Positions 1 to 7,610 of a stretch of 37,014 bases of DNA are shown here, one piece after another. The notes below the pieces were generated by a model. The model worked only from the letters and a program-made list of their open reading frames with translations. It was not told where the DNA came from and did no database searches. Made by a program: the position numbers and the translations under genes. The stretch comes from an uncultured Steroidobacter sp. (lineage in GTDB: Bacteria > Pseudomonadota > Gammaproteobacteria > Steroidobacterales > Steroidobacteraceae): contig CAMLEO010000031.1 of NCBI GenBank assembly GCA_946478975.1, positions 1 to 37,014 on the forward strand, written 5' to 3'. The stretch's first letter is position 1. Each line of letters opens with the position of its first letter.

Positions 1-516
1 GAGGTCGCTGCCGCCCATCGATACATTGGTGTAGCCGCCGAAGTTTTGCGTCGGCTTCGCGGTGATCAAATTGATGGAGCCGCCGGTGGCATTGCGTCCA
101 TACAGCGTGCCTTGCGGGCCGCGCAGTGCCTCGACGCGCTCCAGGTCGAACAACGATGCAAACTGCGCCGACGCCTGCGCAACCACTGCCCCATCGACGT
201 GCAGCGCCACTGACGGATCGATGCCGGCGAACGAGCTGTTCAAGCCGACGCCGCGAATGAACAGCTTGGCGAAGCTGAAGTCATTGCCGAAAGTCACGCC
301 CGGCACTCGCGTCTGCAGATCTTCGATACCGGTGATGTTCCCGCGGAGCAGATCTTCGCCCGTCACCGCTGTGACCGCGACGCTCACATCCTGGAGCGAC
401 TGCTCGCGCTTCTGCGCCGTAACGATGACCTCTTCCAACTCTGCGGCCGCGACGGTCAGCGGCGTTCCAATGCACAAAGCCACAGCAACGAATCGGCAAC
501 GTTTGAATGACAACAC
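1..516 (-). CDS. TonB-dependent receptor, N-terminal part (cut by window edge)
   Basis: Outer-membrane receptor for energised uptake of a large or scarce ligand. Only the first 172 codons are visible: a signal peptide (basic KRCR, hydrophobic stretch, AAA end), a TonB-box-like LEEVIVTAQKR near residues 28-38, and the start of the plug domain. The plug carries the family motif RVEALRGPQGTLYGRN and then GGSINLIT. No ATG fits. I chose GTG at 514-516 because AGGGGG lies 5 nt upstream, but the adjacent TTG (511-513) is also possible. A promoter-like pair lies upstream at 555-584. The gene follows the aromatic-acid transporter gene on the same strand, so it probably imports a substrate of that cluster. 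The ligand is unknown. Confidence 0.9.
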   Translation of the reverse strand, partial: MLSFKRCRFVAVALCIGTPLTVAAAELEEVIVTAQKREQSLQDVSVAVTAVTGEDLLRGNITGIEDLQTRVPGVTFGNDFSFAKLFIRGVGLNSSFAGIDPSVALHVDGAVVAQASAQFASLFDLERVEALRGPQGTLYGRNATGGSINLITAKPTQNFGGYTNVSMGGSDL

Positions 517-554
517 CGCAGCCCCCTGCCTGTCTGTCGGTCGATCGGATAGTT

Positions 555-584
555 GTTGTATCGGCGCCTCGTTTCGTCAGTCAA
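555..584 (-). promoter_or_regulatory. Candidate sigma70 promoter for the first TonB receptor
   Basis: On the minus strand TTGACT (579-584) and TACAAC (555-560) are separated by 18 bp. The -10 box ends 38 bp before the proposed GTG start. The -35 box matches the consensus at five of six positions and the -10 box at four of six. The rest of the 148-bp gap holds the 45-bp repeat at 612-656 and no credible gene. Confidence 0.45.
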
Positions 585-611
585 AGTATGGAACGGCCCT
601 TTCGCCGCAAA

Positions 612-656
612 CCAATGCCGTTCATGCCGCAAGCGATACGAAATGCTGATAGGCCC
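612..656 (-). repeat. 45-bp intergenic element, copy 1 (upstream of TonB receptor)
   Basis: This segment aligns without gaps to 5030-5074. About 33 of 45 positions are identical, including the blocks CCTATCAGCA, TATCGCT and CGGCATTGG, read on the minus strand. It lies between the MFS transporter stop and the promoter-like pair of the next receptor, about 28 bp upstream of the -35 box. An activator-binding site shared by the two transcription starts is the simplest reading, but that is inference. Confidence 0.6.
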
Positions 657-664
657 ACTGATAC

Positions 665-1999
665 CTAGGCCGAGCGCCTCACCGCACCTCGGGGCGGCGG
701 CGCGAGCATCGGCCCTTGCAACAACCAGATCGCGAACGCCCCCAACGCCGCACCGAGCGCCATGATCGTGGCCACGCTCGGGCGGCTGGTGCCGAGCGCC
801 ATCAGCCAGCCACCCATCGCCGGCCCGAGCATGCCGCCGAAGCGGCCCAATCCAATCGCAAGCCCTGTGCCCGTCGCACGTACGTGAGTCGGAAACACGC
901 GCACAAACGTTGCGTACAGCCCGACGGCAGAAGCGAACAGGAAAAATCCCAGCACGAAGGCCACGGTCTTGAGCGCGACGAGATCGGGCTGCGTGCGCCC
1001 GAACACTGCGAGCGCCAATGCGGTGGCGAGCATCGCGCCGCTCGCAAGTGCCTTCAATCCAACATTGCGAGCCAGGTATCCAAGCAATGCGCCGCCAATG
1101 ATGCCGCCCAGGTTGGTGAACACCGATACTTCGGCGCCAACGCTGGGTGAGAAGCCGAGCGCAGCGACAATCGAAGGAATCCAGCCCAGCGCGTAATAGC
1201 ACGTGAGCATGAACAGGAAATAGGCGCCGCAGATCAGCGCCGTGCGCGTCAGCAAAGTTTCATCGAACGCCTTCCACAAACTCACCTGCTCATGCCTGGC
1301 GCGCACCGGCAGCTCTTCGATCTGCGGCCGCCGCATGCGTGCAAGAATGACGTTGATGCGATTCACCGCGTTCGCCGGCCGTTTCGTGACCAGAAACTCG
1401 ATCGACTCCGGCAAGCGCCACCACACCGCCAGCAGAATCACCGCCGAAGCCACGCCCCCGAAAACAAACACTGCCCGCCAGTCGTAGTGAGCGAGCAGCC
1501 ACGCCGACGCCATGCCACCGAGCATGCCGCCGAGCGGATAGCCGATCGCCATCAGCCCGACGCAGAAGTCACGTCGCTCATCGTTGGCATATTCCGCGAC
1601 CATTGCATTGATCGACGCCAGCATGCCGCCGATACCCAGTCCGGTCAGCAGGCGCCACATGACCAGCGCCATGATGCTGTCCGCCGTCGCAGATAACAGC
1701 ATTCCCACCGTCATCAGGACCAAGCACAGCAGAATCATCGGGCGACGGCCCAGCGTGTCCGCCAATGGCGCGATGGCCAACGAACCGACCGTCATTCCCG
1801 CCAGCCCGCTGGAGATCACGATGCCGAGCTCATCGGGCCGCAGCCCCCATTGCTTGGTGATTCCCGGCCCCGCGAATGTGATCGCCAGAATGTCGAACCC
1901 ATCGAGCGCGTTGAGCGCGATACAAATCACGACCGCGACCATCTGAAACGGGGTCATCGGCTCGCTGCGCAGTTGCATGCTGGGATCGACGTGAGTCAT
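665..1999 (-). CDS. MFS transporter, aromatic acid:H+ symporter (AAHS) type
   Basis: Inner-membrane secondary transporter of 444 residues with about twelve hydrophobic segments. The first helix carries NALDGFD, the acidic DGxD-type signature of the AAHS family (PcaK, BenK, VanK and MhpT types). The loop between helices 2 and 3 has LADTLGRRP, the general MFS motif. Family members import aromatic acids such as benzoate, protocatechuate, vanillate or hydroxycinnamates with protons. The start is the ATG at 1997-1999, four bases after the preceding stop and with GGAAGG about ten bases upstream. Longer readings would run into the upstream gene in another frame. Translational coupling to the hydrolase gene and the adjacent CoA ligase suggest it delivers the acid activated by that ligase. 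Confidence 0.9.
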   Translation of the reverse strand: MTHVDPSMQLRSEPMTPFQMVAVVICIALNALDGFDILAITFAGPGITKQWGLRPDELGIVISSGLAGMTVGSLAIAPLADTLGRRPMILLCLVLMTVGMLLSATADSIMALVMWRLLTGLGIGGMLASINAMVAEYANDERRDFCVGLMAIGYPLGGMLGGMASAWLLAHYDWRAVFVFGGVASAVILLAVWWRLPESIEFLVTKRPANAVNRINVILARMRRPQIEELPVRARHEQVSLWKAFDETLLTRTALICGAYFLFMLTCYYALGWIPSIVAALGFSPSVGAEVSVFTNLGGIIGGALLGYLARNVGLKALASGAMLATALALAVFGRTQPDLVALKTVAFVLGFFLFASAVGLYATFVRVFPTHVRATGTGLAIGLGRFGGMLGPAMGGWLMALGTSRPSVATIMALGAALGAFAIWLLQGPMLAPPPRGAVRRSA

Positions 2000-2003
2000 T
2001 GCA

Positions 2004-3179
2004 TCAACCTTCCGTGTCCACATGCAACAGGAAACGCGCCTGTCGATGGGCGATTCGCCACACCCCGTCCGAGCACAGGCGCAGCGTGTCTTCGAACTCG
2101 CCGACCACTTGTCGCGACTGCGCGCGTCTTCCGAACGGACCCGCGGCACTGTCCGGCACCGCCGTCCATAACAAAACGTTGCTGATTGCGAGCGCTTCAT
2201 CGGGCCCGCGCAGATCGACGACGCTGCCGGCGACGAGATGACGCGTCATGTGTCCGGGCGGCCGGGATCGATAGGATTCGACCAACGCTTCAACGCCTCG
2301 CAGCGGCTCCTTGCCCGGCCGGACGACCACGGCGTCGCGAGTAAACATCGCTGCAAAACCTTCGAGATCGTTGGCATCGAGCTTCATCGCCGCGCGTCTC
2401 ACCACATCTCTGCAGGCCGCTTCGGCAATGTGCCTTTCCACTTGCGCCAGCGGCCGCTGCCCTGTCTTGCCGTTCACCCACTCCACCAAGGCCGATTTCA
2501 CGGCCTCCGGTTGTTCCAAAGTGCTCATGTGACCGCAATCCTCGATGATGCGCAGACGAGCGCCGCGAATGATCGCGGCCATCTGCAGGTGTTGCGACAA
2601 AGGACTCCAGCTGTCCTGACGCCCGCACAACACGAGCGTTGGGCAATCGATGGCAAGCAGCTGCGGGCTCGCATCCGGACGCGCCAGCAGCGCTCGAATC
2701 TGTGCCGCGAAAATCTCCGGCGTCTTGCGTTCGATCATTTCAATGATGGCGGCGAACACCGGCGTGTCGATGCGCGCTGGATGAACCAAGCCGCGCGCCC
2801 ACTCCCGCCCCATCGCAGCCATGCCCGACTGCCGAGCGTTGTTCAGCAATGCAAGACGTGACGCTTGCTCGGCATCGCCCTGCTCTCCCGCCGCACGAGG
2901 CAAATAACCCGTATCTAACAGTGCAAGTCGCTGCACCCGGTGTGGTGCGAGCCGCAGCACTTCGAGTGCGACTCGTCCGCCCATGGAGTGACCCGCTAGA
3001 GCAAAATTCTCGGCGGGCGCATCTCGCAGGATCGCTGCGGCCATCTCCGTCAGCGAGTCGAGCGAACCATGGTCGGGGACCCAGACATTCGCATGTTTGG
3101 CCAGCGCGCGGCGCTGGTCGTTCCAAACGAACTCGTCGCACAACAGGCCGGGAATCAACACCACCGTGGCGGCCGTCAT
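2004..3179 (-). CDS. Alpha/beta-hydrolase fused to a C-terminal SnoaL-like domain
   Basis: Cytoplasmic protein of 391 residues with two domains. Residues 1-240 are an alpha/beta-hydrolase: oxyanion region VLIPGLLCDEFVW, nucleophile elbow GHSMGG (Ser65), probable acid Asp189 in GRQDSW, and His217 in DCGHMSTLEQPEAV. Residues 250-391 resemble SnoaL-like/NTF2 folds (MKLDANDLEGFAAMFTRDAVV, a conserved W near the end), as found in polyketide cyclases and as relatives of ring-hydroxylating dioxygenase small subunits. The reading frame is continuous through the junction. The start codon overlaps the stop of the CoA ligase by four bases, so the two are coupled. It may hydrolyse an ester, thioester or lactone in the pathway. 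The role of the second domain is unknown. Confidence 0.85.
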   Translation of the reverse strand: MTAATVVLIPGLLCDEFVWNDQRRALAKHANVWVPDHGSLDSLTEMAAAILRDAPAENFALAGHSMGGRVALEVLRLAPHRVQRLALLDTGYLPRAAGEQGDAEQASRLALLNNARQSGMAAMGREWARGLVHPARIDTPVFAAIIEMIERKTPEIFAAQIRALLARPDASPQLLAIDCPTLVLCGRQDSWSPLSQHLQMAAIIRGARLRIIEDCGHMSTLEQPEAVKSALVEWVNGKTGQRPLAQVERHIAEAACRDVVRRAAMKLDANDLEGFAAMFTRDAVVVRPGKEPLRGVEALVESYRSRPPGHMTRHLVAGSVVDLRGPDEALAISNVLLWTAVPDSAAGPFGRRAQSRQVVGEFEDTLRLCSDGVWRIAHRQARFLLHVDTEG

Positions 3180-4966
3180 GACACCACCACCACACGCGCA
3201 TCGCGAACAGACGAATACAAGATCTCGACCTCGGCTCGACGGGACTGCAGCACGGCTCGCTGATTGATCGAGCCTTTATCGGTGATCTCGCCCGCCGCGA
3301 TCGACGGCGGTTGTTCGAGGATCAGCGCTCGAACGATGCGTTGTGAGCTACCGCCGGCCCGGGCCGCAAGTTGCTGGAGCAGCCCGCGCAACCACGCCTG
3401 CACTTGCTCATCAGACAGCTGACGCGCGCTGGTGCTCAGAAACACCAGCATGCCCAGCTCATCGCGATCGTGTCCGGTCAGCACCACGTCATGCAGATGC
3501 GGCGCGCCGGCTGCAAGCGCAGCGGCGCGCATCGCGCCGACATTCACCCAGGTGCCGCTGGAAAGTTTGAAGTCCTCGGCGATGCGTCCGTTGAAGCGCA
3601 GCCCCTGTTCGGGAGCATCCGGTTGCAGAAACGTCGCCGCGTCACCGCTGCAGAAATAACCTTCGCTATCGAAGGCCTCGCGCGTGAGCTCCGGCTGACG
3701 CCAGTAGCCCGGCGTGATGCTTGGGCCGGCATAGCGAATCTCCAGCTTGTCACCCACCGGCGCCAGCTTCACTTCGACGCCGGGCGCGGGCAGGCCGATC
3801 ACGCCCGCCTGCCAATCCGGAAGATGCGCCGAGATCGCGAACGGTGCGGTTTCGGTCATTCCCAAACCCATGGTCATCGGCACTTTGTGCCCGGTCACTT
3901 GCACCGACATCTCTTCAACGGCGTCCTGCACCGGCCGCGGAAGCGCGGCACCGGCGGGAAATATCAGTCGCAATCGACGGAAAAAACGTTCGCGCAGTGA
4001 GGCGTCACGGCGCATCTCGTCGACCAGCATTTCCAACCCGCGCGGCACCGTGTAGTACACCGTCGACTCGATCTCCCGCAGGTTTGCGACGGTTTGTGAC
4101 ATGCCGCTTTCAGTGGGTTTGCCGGCATCGATATACATCGTGCCGCCGTTCGACAGCACGGTTCCCATGTTGGCGTTGCCGCCGGCGGTGTGATGCCACG
4201 GCAGCCAGTCGACCAACACCGGCGGCTGGTCGCGAAGGAATGGATAACACTGCGTGTGCATCTGCTGATTGCTCGTCAGCATACGATGCGTATTGATCAC
4301 GGCCTTCGGCAGTCGCGTCGATCCCGACGTAAACAGAAACTTCGCGATCGTGTCCGCGCTCACGGCGCGATGTGCTCGCTCAACCTCGGCGCTGGCCTCG
4401 CCGATGAGACTCTCGAATGGAGTGTGTGCGCGCGAAGTGAAGCGCCCTTTCAGCGCAGCGACTTCCGTTCCTTCCGGAACAGCCTGCGCCACCGCCCGCT
4501 CGAACGCAGTCGCATCTTCCGCATACACGAGGCCTGGTGTCAGCAGCGTGACCGCATGCTTCACTCGTGTGACTTCAGGATCGATGAGCGAATACGCCGG
4601 AGAAATTGGCGCCACCGGCACGCCGATGTGCATCGCCGCCCAGGCCAGCAACGCATGTTCGATACTGTTGCCGGAAAGAATCATTAGCGGGCGTTCAGCG
4701 CTCAGCCCTCGCTCCAGCAGAGCACCGGCGATTCGTTGTATTTTCTGATAGGCCGCCGAGTAGGTGAGCTTGCGCCACTCGCCTTGGGCGTCGCGTTGAG
4801 CGAGCACGATGGTGTCCGGGCGCGTGCTCGCCCAGCGCGACAGATATTCGGTGTACCGGACGGGATATTCGCGCAGCGGATCAAGCGAACGTAACAACCA
4901 GCAACCGTCGGTGCGCTGCTCGGCCACCCCTGCGTACGGTCCCAGAGTCAGCGCCGTGATGCCCAA
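3176..4966 (-). CDS. fcs: Feruloyl-CoA synthase-type acyl-CoA ligase
   Basis: ATP-dependent ligase of the AMP-forming (ANL) superfamily, 596 residues, close to the usual size of feruloyl-CoA synthases. Visible motifs are the phosphate loop LFTSGSTRLPK (211-221), GMTETAP (369-375), YFCSGD with Asp442, GRIAEDFKLSSGTWVNVG (460-477), which is characteristic of the feruloyl-CoA synthase subfamily, and the catalytic Lys564 in ITDKGSINQ. It would activate ferulate or a related hydroxycinnamate or aryl acid to its CoA thioester. No ATG is available. The TTG at 4964-4966 fits the family N-terminus (LGPYAGVAEQRTDGCWLLRS), with a GTG twelve codons later as the alternative. The frame is open back to the aldehyde dehydrogenase stop. 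The substrate is not proven, because terpenoid acids are also activated by related ligases. Confidence 0.85.
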   Translation of the reverse strand: MGITALTLGPYAGVAEQRTDGCWLLRSLDPLREYPVRYTEYLSRWASTRPDTIVLAQRDAQGEWRKLTYSAAYQKIQRIAGALLERGLSAERPLMILSGNSIEHALLAWAAMHIGVPVAPISPAYSLIDPEVTRVKHAVTLLTPGLVYAEDATAFERAVAQAVPEGTEVAALKGRFTSRAHTPFESLIGEASAEVERAHRAVSADTIAKFLFTSGSTRLPKAVINTHRMLTSNQQMHTQCYPFLRDQPPVLVDWLPWHHTAGGNANMGTVLSNGGTMYIDAGKPTESGMSQTVANLREIESTVYYTVPRGLEMLVDEMRRDASLRERFFRRLRLIFPAGAALPRPVQDAVEEMSVQVTGHKVPMTMGLGMTETAPFAISAHLPDWQAGVIGLPAPGVEVKLAPVGDKLEIRYAGPSITPGYWRQPELTREAFDSEGYFCSGDAATFLQPDAPEQGLRFNGRIAEDFKLSSGTWVNVGAMRAAALAAGAPHLHDVVLTGHDRDELGMLVFLSTSARQLSDEQVQAWLRGLLQQLAARAGGSSQRIVRALILEQPPSIAAGEITDKGSINQRAVLQSRRAEVEILYSSVRDARVVVVS

Positions 4967-5002
4967 GTGCTTCGCCCGATCGTGTCGTTGATCCGTGCCG
5001 GG

Positions 5003-5008
5003 ATTATC
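5003..5008 (-). promoter_or_regulatory. Possible -10 box of an internal promoter before the CoA ligase
   Basis: GATAAT on the minus strand, five of six matches to the -10 consensus, lies about 37 bp before the TTG start. No good -35 hexamer sits at the right distance. The 45-bp repeat (5030-5074) takes that place, which would fit an activator-dependent promoter. Confidence 0.25.
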
Positions 5009-5029
5009 GGGACGCCGCCCCAGCCGCCG

Positions 5030-5074
5030 CCAATGCCGATCGACCGCCGAGCGATAAGGTTTGCTGATAGGGCC
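5030..5074 (-). repeat. 45-bp intergenic element, copy 2 (upstream of CoA ligase)
   Basis: Second copy of the element at 612-656, beginning directly after the aldehyde dehydrogenase stop. The two copies share CCTATCAGCA, TATCGCT and CGGCATTGG in the same order and spacing, with no gap needed. It sits in the 108-bp gap before the ligase gene. Confidence 0.6.
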
Positions 5075-6481
5075 TCAGTTCACGAGCGAGGCGTTGACGA
5101 TGCGGGCCTGCGTGAACTCCTCCACGCCGGCCATGCCCTGCTCGCGCCCGATGCCCGACTGCTTGCAGCCGCCGAAGGGAACGTCGAACGGCAGGTCCAT
5201 GTGTTTGTTCACCCACACCGTGCCGCTTTCGATCCGCCGGGCCAGCGCGATGCCTCGTTCCGGATTCGACGTCCACACCGTCGCGCCCAATCCATACGGA
5301 CTGGCGTTCGCACGTGCCACCACTTCGTCCGCCGAATCGTAGGTCAGCACCGGCAGCAGCGGACCAAACTGTTCTTGCGCGACCAGCGGAGCATCATCCG
5401 ACAACCCGCTCACAATCGTGGGCGCGACGAAATATCCCGTGGCCTGCGGCAGCTTGCCTGAAACGACACTTGCAGCGCCGGCGCGCGATTGTTCCAACAG
5501 CTGCAGCACCCGGTCGTACTGCATGCGATTTTGAATCGGGCCGATCTGCGTGCCGGGCGCCATGCCGTCACCGACGACGGCAGTGCGTGCGAGATCGCCG
5601 AGCGCTTCAAGCAACGCTTCCTTCATCGCGCGAGGAACATAGATGCGCTTGGCCGCAAGACACACCTGCCCTGCGTTGAGCATCGCTGCGTTGAAGATCT
5701 CGGGCGCGACGCGCGCGATATCTGCATCGTCGAGCACGATCGCGGGATCGTTGCCGCCCAGTTCGAGCGTGATGCGTTTCAGAGAGCCCGCCGCCGACGC
5801 CATCACTTTCTTGCCGGTTGCCGTCGAGCCGGTGAAGCTCACCTTTGCAATCCGTGGATGAGAAGTCAGTGCGGCACCGAGATCGTTCTGATCGACGAGC
5901 GTCGACAGCACACCGGGCGGCAGAATCTCCGCCGCCAGTTCGCCGAGCAACAACGTCGTCAATGGCGTGGTCGGCGCCGGCTTGCAGATCACCACGTTGC
6001 CACAGGCCAGCGCCGGCGCAATCTTCAGCATCAGCAGGATCATCGGAAAATTCCAGGGCGTGATCGCGGCGACCACGCCGAGCGGCGTGCGATGCTCGAA
6101 GATTCTTTCCGACGCGCTGTCTCGCAGGGAACGCTCAGTCAGCTCGATGGTCGCGAAGTAACGCAGCGCCATGATGGAACCGCCGATCTCGAACTGCGCC
6201 TGTGCGAGCGGCTTGCCCTGCTCCTGCGTGAGCAGCTTGCTGAAATCGTCGAAGCGTCCGTCCATCGCATCGGCGAGTTGCAGAAGACTGTCGCGTCGCT
6301 CCTCGAACGGCAGCCTGGACCAGGCAGGAAACGCTGCGTCCGCCGCATCGACCGCACGTTGCAACAGTTCGAGATCCGCACGCGGGCAGGATGTGAACGC
6401 CCGCGCCGTTGCCGGATTGATGACTTCGGTGACGTGCGGCCCGCTGATCAGGTCGCCATTGACGAGCATGCGGTAGTTCAT
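5075..6481 (-). CDS. NAD(P)-dependent aldehyde dehydrogenase
   Basis: Soluble ALDH-superfamily enzyme of 468 residues that oxidises an aldehyde to its carboxylate. It has all key residues: Asn144 in PWNFP, Lys167 in CKPAP, the cofactor loop FTGSTATGKK (217-225), general base Glu240 in LELGGND, and nucleophile Cys274 in GQVCLAAKR. Length and motifs fit vanillin/benzaldehyde/coniferyl-aldehyde dehydrogenase types as well as broader succinate-semialdehyde-like members, so the substrate is inferred from neighbours. The ATG at 6479-6481 starts two bases after the stop of the alcohol dehydrogenase. The pair would convert an alcohol to the acid used by the following CoA ligase. Confidence 0.9.
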   Translation of the reverse strand: MNYRMLVNGDLISGPHVTEVINPATARAFTSCPRADLELLQRAVDAADAAFPAWSRLPFEERRDSLLQLADAMDGRFDDFSKLLTQEQGKPLAQAQFEIGGSIMALRYFATIELTERSLRDSASERIFEHRTPLGVVAAITPWNFPMILLMLKIAPALACGNVVICKPAPTTPLTTLLLGELAAEILPPGVLSTLVDQNDLGAALTSHPRIAKVSFTGSTATGKKVMASAAGSLKRITLELGGNDPAIVLDDADIARVAPEIFNAAMLNAGQVCLAAKRIYVPRAMKEALLEALGDLARTAVVGDGMAPGTQIGPIQNRMQYDRVLQLLEQSRAGAASVVSGKLPQATGYFVAPTIVSGLSDDAPLVAQEQFGPLLPVLTYDSADEVVARANASPYGLGATVWTSNPERGIALARRIESGTVWVNKHMDLPFDVPFGGCKQSGIGREQGMAGVEEFTQARIVNASLVN

Positions 6482-6483
6482 GT

Positions 6484-7590
6484 CTATCTCACAGAGCCGA
6501 TGCGCAGCACCGGTTTCAATGTTCTGCCGGTCGCAGAGTCCGCGGCGGCGAGATTGATGTCTTCGAAGCGATAGAACTGGATCAATCGATCGAACGGGAA
6601 GCGCCCCTGCCGCCACAGCTCAATGAGCTGCGGGATGAAGACCTTGGGCACGCTGTCGCCTTCAATCACGCCGCCGATGGTCTGGCCGAAAAAGATGCTG
6701 TCGATCTTCAGCGTCAGCTCACTGCCGGGCGGATACACACCCACCAGCGCGCATCGACCGAGCGGCAGCAAACATTCGGCTGCCTGCTGCGCGACCTTCA
6801 CGACTGCCGTCGTGTCCACTGCGAATTGCACGCCACCGGCAATCGCGCGGATGTTTGCAACGACATCTCTCGTGCTACCGGCGTCGATGACGTGAGTTGC
6901 GCCGAGCTCTTTGGCCAGTTCGAGACGATGCGGATGCACGTCGACGGCGATGATGGTCGTACAACCGACGACGCGAGCCGCCATCACTGCCGCCAATCCC
7001 ACCGCACCGACACCAAACACTGCGATCGAGCTGCCGACGGGAGGACGCAATGTATTGATCACCGTTCCCGCGCCCGTATTGATGCCGCAGCCAAGCGGCC
7101 CGAGCAGCTCCAGCGGTACATCTTTCGTCACTTTGACGGCGTTGCGTTCGCTCGCCAGCGCATGAGTTGCAAACGACGATTGACCGAAAAAACCACCGCT
7201 GATGGCTGTGCCTCCACGCGAATGCGTGGCGCTGCCGTCGAGCCTGCGGCCCGCAAAGTTGAGCGGCATCGACAACGCGCAGTACATCGGCATGCCCCGC
7301 AGGCAATTCGAACATTTGCCGCACGAGGTCATGCACAGCACGACGTGGTCGCCGGGTTTCAGCTCGCTTACGCCCGGCCCGACCCGCTCCACCACACCCG
7401 CGCCTTCGTGGCCGAGCACGGCGGGCAGCGGCACCGGCAGATACTGTTCGCGGACGCTCGCGTCGGTGTGACACAAACCCGTAGCCACGATCCGCACCAG
7501 TACTTCATCAGCGCGGGGCTCATCGAGATCGACTTCTCGCAATTCCCACGGCGCACCACAACACTCCGTCACAGCGGCATTGATTCGCAT
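6484..7590 (-). CDS. Zinc-dependent alcohol dehydrogenase, aryl/allyl alcohol type
   Basis: Medium-chain (class III-like) alcohol dehydrogenase of 368 residues that oxidises a primary alcohol to the aldehyde with NAD+. Catalytic zinc ligands are Cys40 (GLCHTD), His61 with Glu62 (GHEGAG) and Cys168 (LGCGINTGAG). Structural zinc cysteines are 90, 93, 96 and 104. The Rossmann motif is FGVGAVGLAAV near 192-202. The overall pattern resembles benzyl-alcohol (XylB) and geraniol (GeoA) dehydrogenases. The ATG at 7588-7590 has GGAG about ten bases upstream and begins 20 bases after the receptor stop, so it is probably cotranscribed with that receptor. Confidence 0.9.
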   Translation of the reverse strand: MRINAAVTECCGAPWELREVDLDEPRADEVLVRIVATGLCHTDASVREQYLPVPLPAVLGHEGAGVVERVGPGVSELKPGDHVVLCMTSCGKCSNCLRGMPMYCALSMPLNFAGRRLDGSATHSRGGTAISGGFFGQSSFATHALASERNAVKVTKDVPLELLGPLGCGINTGAGTVINTLRPPVGSSIAVFGVGAVGLAAVMAARVVGCTTIIAVDVHPHRLELAKELGATHVIDAGSTRDVVANIRAIAGGVQFAVDTTAVVKVAQQAAECLLPLGRCALVGVYPPGSELTLKIDSIFFGQTIGGVIEGDSVPKVFIPQLIELWRQGRFPFDRLIQFYRFEDINLAAADSATGRTLKPVLRIGSVR

Positions 7591-7610
7591 CGTCGACAGT
7601 TCTCCCTGAG

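Noticed and set aside
3176..4966. Calling the ligase, dehydrogenases and transporter a proven ferulate/vanillin operon.
   Set aside because: No enoyl-CoA hydratase/aldolase or vanillate demethylase is present, and terpenoid-acid routes use similar enzymes. The substrate is left as inference.
5489..6574. A 361-codon open frame antisense to the aldehyde dehydrogenase.
   Set aside because: The ALDH strand has all catalytic residues; the antisense product shows no domain.
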